DNA of 8,520 bases from Planctomycetota bacterium (GTDB lineage: Bacteria > Planctomycetota > DG-23 > SLPQ01): positions 1-8,520 of the forward strand of contig JAGHCE010000219.1 of NCBI GenBank assembly GCA_021160625.1, in the 5' to 3' direction. Made by a program: the position numbers and the translations under genes. Positions 1 through 5,035 of this stretch are shown here, piece after piece. Below the pieces are notes generated by a model. The model worked only from the letters and a program-made list of their open reading frames with translations. It ran no database searches and was not told the DNA's origin. The stretch's first letter is position 1. Each line of letters opens with the position of its first letter.

Positions 1-597
1 AGCGCCGGTGACCTCAATGCCGTCTTCGACTTCGTGCGCCGCCTGCAGCACACTCTTACGGTATCGGCGCCGCTGGAGCTCCAGAGCTCGAACGCGGGGA
101 TGCACGTCAGGCTGGCATGCGAAACGCTGCCGCCAGGTTCCAAGGGTACCCTGCTCTACCATGACGCAGCGAAGTGGACGGTCCTTGCCGTGCCCGAAGC
201 CGACTCGGTCCTCTTTTTCAACGCCGCCACCGGGCTGCCCGAATGGATAGGAACCACCGAAAACTGCCCCGCAACAACGACCACGACACAGGCAGCAACT
301 ACAACAACAGCGGCAGGCACGACAACCACCACACAGGCTCCAACGACAACTACAGTTGCACCAACGACTACCACGGCTGCGCCCACGACGACGACCGCCG
401 TACCGACCACAACGACCCAGGCAAGCTGCTGCGAGGAATATCTCTGCGACGATTCGCACCTGGATGAGTTTTTCAACGATGATTGTTTACCCAATTCCGG
501 ATGCAATACCTCCGGCACGCACTGTACCTACCAAAAGAGCGGGGATAGTTGCGGCGAGGATATGGTCAAGTTTTACTGGTACTCGGATACCTGTTGA
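1..597 (+). CDS. Thr-linker / Cys-rich modular protein, 5' partial
   Basis: The frame is open from base 1 to a TGA at 595-597 (198 residues visible), so the true start lies upstream; the GTG at 34 is only an internal codon. Three parts are visible. Residues 1-90 form a small globular head containing SAGDLNAVFDFVRRLQ and AKWTVLAVPEADSVLFFN. Residues 92-140 are a mucin-like linker of 30 Thr in seven blocks separated by Ala, Pro, Gln, Val and Gly. Residues 143-198 form a Cys-rich tail with eight Cys in 56 residues, opening with CCEEYLC. The head resembles small phage structural proteins in style, but I recognise no named family. The tail would need disulfides or metal, which suggests it works outside the cytoplasm. 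The next gene starts 10 bases downstream and its ribosome site overlaps this stop, so the two are co-translated. A virion-surface or adhesion role is inference; a secreted host adhesin is the alternative. Confidence 0.75.
   Translation, partial: SAGDLNAVFDFVRRLQHTLTVSAPLELQSSNAGMHVRLACETLPPGSKGTLLYHDAAKWTVLAVPEADSVLFFNAATGLPEWIGTTENCPATTTTTQAATTTTAAGTTTTTQAPTTTTVAPTTTTAAPTTTTAVPTTTTQASCCEEYLCDDSHLDEFFNDDCLPNSGCNTSGTHCTYQKSGDSCGEDMVKFYWYSDTC
274..420 (+). repeat. Degenerate repeats encoding a Thr-rich linker
   Basis: About seven units of roughly 21 bases encode four or five Thr each, followed by two or three of Ala, Gln, Val, Pro or Gly. All four Thr codons are used (by hand count 10 ACA, 10 ACG, 7 ACC, 3 ACT). 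The DNA repeat has therefore drifted while the amino-acid pattern is kept, which points to selection on the protein. The opposite strand is open as a poly-valine frame, a by-product of this composition. Confidence 0.85.
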
Positions 598-607
598 GGA
601 TAAACGG

Positions 608-1090
608 ATGGAGAGCCTGCGAACTATCGGCGAAATAGAGGGGATAGTTGCCCCCCCGCGTGAGGAACTTGACAAGCAAGCACTTGCCGACTGCCCCGAA
701 CGCAGCAACCCGCACAAGATTCCCAACGGGCATACGCTGGCGCACTGCGCTCTCCTCTCCGAAAAAGCGGGCAAGGGGCACTCTATGTCGGTCAATCTCT
801 GCAAAGTATGTCAAGCAAACGGCGGCCCTACCTTTGCCGAGAATGCCTTCCTCAGGGGCTTTGCCTGCCAGTGCGCATTTATGCAGACGATTGCCGGGCC
901 GACTGCGACAGAGGCAAAGCAGCCCCCCGACGCCGAGATTGAAAAGGCCATCGATACGATCGTCGAGTACCGGGGCAAGGATGTCGCCGCCGGCTTCGTC
1001 GAGGCCCTGGTTTTCCACGAATCGGTGACGCCGGAAAAGGGCGCGGCTCTCGTCGACCAATACGCCCTGGCCGCCTCGGCGAAATCCTGA
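608..1090 (+). CDS. Cys-rich hypothetical protein, 160 aa
   Basis: I do not recognise the family. The start ATG at 608 is chosen because GAGG (596-599) sits 8 bases upstream and overlaps the stop of the preceding gene; the frame is open further upstream but overlaps that gene there. Residues 1-28 are acidic and mixed. Residues 29-89 carry six Cys (C29, C47, C65, C68, C87, C89) plus His42, His46 and His58, and a CKVC pair followed by CQC suggests a metal-binding or disulfide-bonded knot. Residues 105-160 look helical (EIEKAIDTIVEYRGKD and onward). There is no signal peptide or membrane segment. It lies between two Thr-linker proteins in the same run, so a structural or assembly role in that module is plausible but unproven. 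Confidence 0.7.
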   Translation: MESLRTIGEIEGIVAPPREELDKQALADCPERSNPHKIPNGHTLAHCALLSEKAGKGHSMSVNLCKVCQANGGPTFAENAFLRGFACQCAFMQTIAGPTATEAKQPPDAEIEKAIDTIVEYRGKDVAAGFVEALVFHESVTPEKGAALVDQYALAASAKS

Positions 1091-1108
1091 ATGACGGGAA
1101 TCTCATAA

Positions 1109-1579
1109 ATGGCCTATCCCGCGACACCCTGGTATCTGCCCGGCGGGAAGATGATGGTCGTTGACCGGGGCGGCACTATCTATGCCGTCAGCGATGCTGA
1201 TGAGTGTTGCTGCGAGGCAACGACAACTACAACGACCACCCCCGGCTATCCGTGCGATGATGATTGCCCGGACACGCTTACACTCACGCTTACAGGCGGT
1301 GATTGCGGTCTCGCAGGCGATTATACATTCCATCGAAATTATGAGATTCTCGGCAGTTGTACCTGGTGGTCAACACAGGGACCGCCTGACGCCCCGCCCC
1401 GGTGCGGAGGCAGCATAAGTTCGGGTGACGGCATTGTCTGGTATATAGGTATTGGGCATCAGTCAGGCTTATGGTGTCAGTGGTACTTTATTGCAGGCGA
1501 TTCGCATTGTCCGTCAGGAACCTACACTCTCGACGTTGACTGGTGCGGTCATTGCGATGCGTCAGTGGTGGTCTCATAA
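1109..1579 (+). CDS. Second Thr-linker / Cys-rich modular protein, 156 aa
   Basis: It starts at ATG 1109, 18 bases after the previous stop, with only a weak GGGA upstream, so it probably depends on translation of the preceding gene. The architecture repeats that of the first protein: a short head (residues 1-32, including LPGGKMMVVDRGGTIYAVSD), a CCC cluster, a run of seven Thr (residues 38-44), then a Gly/Cys/Trp-rich domain to the end. There are 12 Cys in all and several aromatic motifs such as CTWW, GLWCQWYF and DWCGHC. There is no signal peptide, so if it acts outside the cell it would leave by lysis or as part of a particle. Family unknown. The C-terminal domain could be a small disulfide-rich binding domain; this is inference from composition only. 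Confidence 0.7.
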   Translation: MAYPATPWYLPGGKMMVVDRGGTIYAVSDADECCCEATTTTTTTPGYPCDDDCPDTLTLTLTGGDCGLAGDYTFHRNYEILGSCTWWSTQGPPDAPPRCGGSISSGDGIVWYIGIGHQSGLWCQWYFIAGDSHCPSGTYTLDVDWCGHCDASVVVS

Positions 1580-1594
1580 ATCTGGGGAGATTAT

Positions 1595-3067
1595 ATGACC
1601 TTTAGAAATCTTGACTATTTCCGCAGTATGCCGAAGCGCTTCTCCAATCCGCCGGGGGCGGGGCTTGTTGCCTCGCCCCCGGCATCGGCAAGCACGTCGC
1701 TCACCGATGAACAGATGAGGCGCGAGATTGAAAAGCGTTCGGCAATCTGCGACGCTTGCGACAAAACCGACTGCCCGTTCAAGCATTATTCCCCCTGCCG
1801 CAAACGCGCGATGCTCGCCCGGCCGAATATGTGCTGCCCAGCCGATCCGCCGAAGTGGGGACCGATAAAAATAGATGCCGAGGCAAAGCCGGAAAGCGTG
1901 CAAAGAACTGTAGGGGCGAGGTATGCCTCACCCGAGGAAACTCGCAGGCGAGGAACCGATAGTCAACGCCGAGCGGGTCGCGGCCTCGGTACCTCTGCGG
2001 TGAAAACAAGGCCCCTCAAGGTCGTCTGGACGATCTCGGCTTGGAACGAACCACTCGTTGCCGCGACGGTCGAAAACCTCAAGGCCTCGATTGCGGACGG
2101 CTCTATCGACTTCGAGGTCCTTGTCGTCGATGACGCCTCGACCGACGGAAGCTGTGCGAATCTTGCCTGCAGGGTCATCACGAACCCGCGCCCCTATGGC
2201 ATCGGATACAACCTGAACCTCGCCGCGGAATACGCCCTCTGTGAGATGGGCGCCGACGTCGTAGGCGTCGCCGATGCGCATATGAAGATTCCCTCCGGCT
2301 GTGTGGGCGCGCTTGCCCGCAGGGCGGCCGCTGAAGTCTGCGTCACGTCGTCGGCCGCATTCGGCTGGGAAGATACATCCAGAATGCGGCAGTGGGGGGC
2401 ATACCTCGTGCGTACAAAGCGCGACCTCATCGCCGCCAAGTGGATCGGCGGCAAGTGGCCCAACTGGGGCGCCCCTCCCTATCATCACCCGCGCGAGGAG
2501 TGGGCCCGGGTAAGCGGGCCGCTGGGGGCTTTCTACGCCTACAGCGCCGAGACGATTTCGCTGCTGCGAGGGCCCACGGGGCGGCTGTGGGAGACTGTCG
2601 TAGGCCGATGGGGATTCCTGCTGGAGCCCTTCAGCATCAAGGCGTCGCTCTTGGGCGTGCCGGTCTACGTTGCCCGCGACCACTACACGCGGCACCTTTA
2701 TCGCAGCACAAATCCACTCCCGAAAGCGCATCGCGAGAAGGTCAAGAACATCGCGTTTGCGACCGCGTCTATCTTCAGCCGGGGCACTTGGGAGAAGTAC
2801 TTCCGGCAGTGGTGCGTGACCAGAAGCGGCGTGACGCCCGACGAGGTGGACCAGCTTGCCAGAGAGGCCGCGCAAGGTGTCAATCTTCCGTGGACACCAG
2901 ACGTGGAGGAGGATCTCTTGGAAAGTCTGCCGGAAATGGAAGAGGAGAAGAAAAGCCCCGTGCCGCTTGAAAAGATAATCTTGAGGCCGCCGAAGGACAA
3001 GATGGTTCGCAGCGTGTCCGTCCGGAAGAAAGGCGCACTCGCCCTGGGCGCTCCGGCACGGACGTAG
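1595..3067 (+). CDS. GT-A glycosyltransferase, GT2/GT27-like, with Cys-rich N-terminus
   Basis: This 490-aa protein should transfer a sugar from a nucleotide-sugar donor. Start ATG 1595 has GGGGA six bases upstream. Residues 48-90 hold a Cys module (C52, C55, C60, C68, C80, C81, then PPKWGP) resembling zinc-ribbon-like motifs. Residues 91-138 are a low-complexity linker. The GT-A domain starts near residue 141: VVWTISAWNEP, EVLVVDDASTDGS (D179, D180), then VVGVADAHMK with D227-A-H229 as the metal-binding DxH. Further on, WG (339-340), E344 and RDHYTRHLYR (361-370) parallel the Gal/GalNAc-T motif and the conserved His/Arg of polypeptide GalNAc-transferases. No membrane anchor is seen, so it is probably cytoplasmic. 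Its neighbours carry Thr tracts, making them candidate acceptors (inference). Two palindromic repeats lie inside the N-terminal coding region. The fold assignment is firm; donor and acceptor are unknown. Confidence 0.85.
   Translation: MTFRNLDYFRSMPKRFSNPPGAGLVASPPASASTSLTDEQMRREIEKRSAICDACDKTDCPFKHYSPCRKRAMLARPNMCCPADPPKWGPIKIDAEAKPESVQRTVGARYASPEETRRRGTDSQRRAGRGLGTSAVKTRPLKVVWTISAWNEPLVAATVENLKASIADGSIDFEVLVVDDASTDGSCANLACRVITNPRPYGIGYNLNLAAEYALCEMGADVVGVADAHMKIPSGCVGALARRAAAEVCVTSSAAFGWEDTSRMRQWGAYLVRTKRDLIAAKWIGGKWPNWGAPPYHHPREEWARVSGPLGAFYAYSAETISLLRGPTGRLWETVVGRWGFLLEPFSIKASLLGVPVYVARDHYTRHLYRSTNPLPKAHREKVKNIAFATASIFSRGTWEKYFRQWCVTRSGVTPDEVDQLAREAAQGVNLPWTPDVEEDLLESLPEMEEEKKSPVPLEKIILRPPKDKMVRSVSVRKKGALALGAPART
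1651..1683 (+). repeat. GC-rich palindrome inside the glycosyltransferase gene
   Basis: Arms 1651-1660 and 1674-1683 are perfectly complementary over 10 bases. Three further pairs (one G-U) extend the stem to 13, with a 7-base loop at 1664-1670. It starts 56 bases after the start codon and encodes residues 19-30, a Pro/Gly/Ala/Ser stretch of low complexity. In style it matches the intergenic hairpin repeats at 6557-6827. It would form a very stable mRNA hairpin early in the message. Confidence 0.75.
1910..1940 (+). repeat. Copy of the GTAGGGGCGAGG repeat inside coding sequence
   Basis: This 31-base stretch matches 6611-6641 at 26 of 31 positions by eye. Both begin GTAGGGGCGAGG and both contain GCCTC followed by CCCG and GGAA. 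It forms a hairpin (1914-1933) with a TATG loop and one C/A mismatch. It encodes VGARYASPEE in the linker between the Cys module and the glycosyltransferase domain. Like unit 6678-6744, it has A at the mismatched stem position, so it is not a simple copy of one intergenic unit. Confidence 0.85.
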
Positions 3068-3132
3068 CGAGGCGTATGCAAGGCGGCAAACAGTAGTTAC
3101 GCGGTTATGGAAGTTATGGAGAGGAGGAAAAG

Positions 3133-3555
3133 ATGCTTGAGAAACTGACCGATTATCGCCTATGGGCCGTTACGCTTGTGGTTATTGTGCTGGCGGCGGG
3201 CTGCCAGTGGGTGGCCAAGCTCCCGCCGAAGGTGGCCAGGCCCATACTCGCAGTCGGCGAGGGCACCGCGGACGTCACCGCCACGATTGCCGAGGAGGGC
3301 GGCGAAAAGGCAAAGGAGATTGCCGCCGACTCCTGGGACCCCCTGACAAAGGTCTCCGGCTGGCTTGCAGCCTGGCTTCTTGGCGGCGTGGCGACACTGC
3401 TGCGCAAGGCACAGTCCGACACCAGAAAGGCCAATGAGCTCCTGACCGAAAAGATAGAAAAGCACGACGACGGCCGAATCAAGCAGGCCATAGCCGGCGC
3501 AATGGCCACAGCCTCAACCGGCGTAAAAGCAGCAATAGAAACCGCCCGGCCGTAG
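3133..3555 (+). CDS. Small membrane/lipoprotein-like protein, possible lysis accessory
   Basis: This 140-aa protein starts at ATG 3133 with a perfect AGGAGG (3122-3127) five bases upstream. Residues 8-23 are a strongly hydrophobic segment ending in LAAGC24, a lipobox-like site (though -3 is Ala rather than Leu), so it is either a lipoprotein or anchored at its N-terminus. A second hydrophobic segment spans about 75-90 (SGWLAAWLLGGVATLL), followed by a charged helix (residues 91-118) and a small-residue C-terminus. Size, position at the end of the module and topology would fit a holin- or spanin-like phage lysis protein, but no family is recognised. A short imperfect tandem repeat of GTTATGGAA (3104-3121) lies just upstream and partly overlaps the ribosome-site region. 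Confidence 0.7.
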   Translation: MLEKLTDYRLWAVTLVVIVLAAGCQWVAKLPPKVARPILAVGEGTADVTATIAEEGGEKAKEIAADSWDPLTKVSGWLAAWLLGGVATLLRKAQSDTRKANELLTEKIEKHDDGRIKQAIAGAMATASTGVKAAIETARP

Positions 3556-3560
3556 GAGTA

Positions 3561-3632
3561 GTGAAGACGCTGCTGACCTGCAACGCCTGTCCGTGCTTCC
3601 AGAAAACTGCGATCAGCCGGGGAAGTTTCTGA
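3561..3632 (+). CDS. Possible 23-aa Cys-containing microprotein
   Basis: A GTG at 3561, six bases after the previous stop, opens a 23-codon frame ending in TGA at 3630-3632. The product reads MKTLLTCNACPCFQ followed by nine mostly polar residues, with a C-x2-C-x-C cluster. AGGAG (3554-3558) is upstream but only two bases from the GTG, closer than usual. It may be a small gene coupled to the upstream one or a chance frame; nothing else supports it. Confidence 0.22.
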   Translation: MKTLLTCNACPCFQKTAISRGSF

Positions 3633-3650
3633 CGATTTCCAAGATTTCTC

Positions 3651-3680
3651 TTTACTTTTCAGGAGGAATGGTCGTATACT
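3651..3680 (+). promoter_or_regulatory. Candidate sigma-70 promoter for a short RNA
   Basis: A good -10 hexamer, TATACT (3675-3680), is preceded by a weak -35, TTTACT (3651-3656), at an 18-base spacing, in a locally AT-rich stretch (3636-3660). A start site near 3687 is expected. The next feature on this strand is the terminator at 3724-3756, so the transcript would be only about 70 nt. A perfect AGGAGG in the spacer (3661-3666) is not followed by a usable frame. Confidence 0.45.
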
Positions 3681-3686
3681 AATTGA

Positions 3687-3756
3687 GTAGAGAGCTCACC
3701 TACCACGTGTGGGAGGAGTACTTACGCCGTCTGTCAAAGGCGGCGTTTGCTTTTTT
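3687..3756 (+). ncRNA. Predicted small RNA of about 70 nt
   Basis: Inferred from the promoter-like TATACT at 3675 and the terminator ending at 3756, with no frame of useful length between them. The 5' part can fold into a short interrupted hairpin (3699-3701 with 3714-3716, and 3703-3705 with 3710-3712, loop CGTG) that places GGAGG on its 3' side. The 3' part is the terminator stem. The last 23 bases are complementary to the end of the minus-strand gene that stops at 3734, so the RNA would overlap that mRNA tail to tail. No known RNA family is recognised. It could instead be a leader or promoter relic at an insertion boundary. Confidence 0.35.
3724..3756 (+). terminator. Intrinsic terminator
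   Basis: Stem ACGCCG (3724-3729) pairs with CGGCGT (3741-3746). A T-rich run follows: TTT at 3746-3748, then six T at 3751-3756. The T-tract is on the plus-strand side only, so it ends plus-strand transcription from the small-RNA promoter and from any read-through of the upstream operon. The stop codon of the opposing gene (3734-3736) lies in the loop. Confidence 0.7.
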
Positions 3757-4231
3757 GGGAACGCTGCCTCTCACGTCGCAGCTTTCTTCTTGTGTGTTCG
3801 CGGTCTGTGCAATACGCCGTTACTAGTATTATGCGCTTGCATTTTTCTTCCAACACGACCAAGTAATCTGCCTGCTCAAACCAAAGCAGTATACGTCTAT
3901 GCTGCTTGCGCTTGTTACGCCATACTGATACGCACTCCTCATCGGCGTGCTCAATAATTGCACGGATCCATCTCATTCGTTCGCACCGACGCAGGTTCGG
4001 AATACGTTCCCCAGTCGTGCTGTCGTCTTCTGAACTAACGTGCCAAAAGGTCTCTTCCTTGCCATCAGATAGATGCCTGTCGTGCACAATAGGACGGTGG
4101 TTGAAGCGGGGGCAACTCAGCACGAAGTCCCTGTGGAACACGTTGTACACCTTCTCCAAATACTTCTCCCAATTTCCACCGTGCTCGCTCAGTTGAATTA
4201 CCGGCGGCAGCCATCTTGGAATCGTGCTCAT
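3734..4231 (-). CDS. BECR-fold nuclease-like protein, 165 aa
   Basis: The start is placed at ATG 4231, which shares one base with the upstream TGA (TGATG) and has GGAAAG about seven bases upstream; an in-frame ATG at 4255 would overlap the upstream gene by 25 bases. The protein is basic, with a Lys/Arg-rich C-terminus. It contains WEKYLEKVYNVFHRDF (21-36), TFWHVSSE (61-68), NLRRCERMRWIRAIIEHAD (79-97), VSVWRNKRKQ (101-110), and ILLWFEQADYLVVLEE followed by IILVTAYCTDREHTRRKLRRE (about 114-154). Strands followed by a conserved TAY and basic helix, plus His64 and Arg82/85, resemble the phage barnase/EndoU/colicin E5-D/RelE nuclease group. RNase activity is inference. It is coupled to a DUF3800 gene in a low-GC segment. 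The last residues (KSKRRL) are encoded by the opposing terminator, suggesting the gene end was formed at a junction. Confidence 0.75.
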   Translation of the reverse strand: MSTIPRWLPPVIQLSEHGGNWEKYLEKVYNVFHRDFVLSCPRFNHRPIVHDRHLSDGKEETFWHVSSEDDSTTGERIPNLRRCERMRWIRAIIEHADEECVSVWRNKRKQHRRILLWFEQADYLVVLEEKCKRIILVTAYCTDREHTRRKLRRERQRSQKSKRRL

Positions 4232-4938
4232 CAATCGCTTTCCGTGGCGCGCCATCGAAGAAGATTCACCTTCGTCTCGCGATACAAGGTGGTTTTTTCC
4301 AACGAGTAGCCCGATCGTTTTCGCATTTCCTCGACAAGTCTCACCTTGGCTGCATTATTCGACAGCCCCCGATTGGCATAGGAGACGGCTCCTATAAGGA
4401 GGTCAGCCAGCTGTATTTGCTCTACCTCGTGTGAATGGACAGTCTGAACGCGTTCGATGATTTCCTTGCGGAAATCGTATATGTTATTGCATAAGACCTG
4501 ATGCAGCCGGGCAACTTTTTCTGCGCTGCATGTATCCTTGATATCCAAGTAGATGCGGTACCGGTCGTGCGGCGCCAGGATTACCTTGAGCATGTCGAAG
4601 TACATCTTGTAGTACCACGTGTCATGATCCTGTGCGTAGGATTCGTGGCAAAGCAATGACTTGTCCGGGACGACAAGCGCGCGAAAATGGAGCGCGCTTT
4701 CTTCGAAAAAATATTCGATAAGCTCAAGATAGAAATCCGCTTTTCCCTTTGATACCTTGACCCATTTGGTCTCAAAATCACTTGGCAACCCATATTTTTT
4801 CTTGATATTGCGCAACTGAAACGCAATTCTGCGTGTTTCCTGCAATGGGCACCAGACAGCGCCCAGAACCATTACATCCAGGCCGTCGTTCTGCAAGTGT
4901 CCGCTCTCATCGCAATACACGTTATAGGTAGTTGCCAT
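4231..4938 (-). CDS. DUF3800 domain protein
   Basis: This 235-aa protein matches DUF3800 by its ordered acidic motifs: YCDESG (8-13, D10 and E11), FETKW (55-59), YLDIKD (130-135, D132) and QIQLADLLIGAV (174-185, Q176 and D179). The spacing of these acidic residues fits an RNase H-like metal-dependent nuclease fold, as proposed for the family; activity has not been shown here. Full length for the family. Start ATG 4938 places YxDESG close to the N-terminus as usual; a purine-rich GGAAGG lies about 10 bases upstream, slightly far. It overlaps its partner by one base. The 97-base gap to the GH4 gene upstream shows no clear promoter or terminator, so read-through from that gene is possible. GC is near half in sampled lines against over 60% in flanks, suggesting acquisition. 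Confidence 0.85.
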   Translation of the reverse strand: MATTYNVYCDESGHLQNDGLDVMVLGAVWCPLQETRRIAFQLRNIKKKYGLPSDFETKWVKVSKGKADFYLELIEYFFEESALHFRALVVPDKSLLCHESYAQDHDTWYYKMYFDMLKVILAPHDRYRIYLDIKDTCSAEKVARLHQVLCNNIYDFRKEIIERVQTVHSHEVEQIQLADLLIGAVSYANRGLSNNAAKVRLVEEMRKRSGYSLEKTTLYRETKVNLLRWRATESD

Positions 4939-5035
4939 AACTCATCTGCCTTCCGTTGGTCGGACCCTCCACAATTCCCGACGCAACACCCGAAAGATCT
5001 CATTTATCCTGTGCTTACACCGCTTCACTCATAGC

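Noticed and set aside
156..518. Minus-strand frame rich in poly-valine
   Set aside because: It is the complement of the Thr-codon tract, not a real protein.
566..1060. A 164-codon minus-strand frame over the Cys-rich 160-aa gene
   Set aside because: The plus-strand gene fits the operon, with a ribosome site overlapping the previous stop; the minus frame has none of this.
1928..2875. A 315-codon minus-strand frame opposite the glycosyltransferase
   Set aside because: GC-rich codon-position shadow; the plus-strand frame has clear GT-A motifs and a ribosome site.
3556..3760. tRNA or att site at the island edge
   Set aside because: No cloverleaf or T-loop motif could be found, and no matching direct repeat was seen on the far side of the DUF3800 pair.
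3709..3957. An 82-codon plus-strand frame after the small RNA
   Set aside because: It would be translated through the terminator and runs opposite the nuclease-like gene; no ribosome site at proper spacing supports it as a gene.
4939..5035. Promoter or terminator between the GH4 gene and the DUF3800 gene
   Set aside because: No -35/-10 pair with sensible spacing and no stem followed by a T-tract were found on the minus strand.
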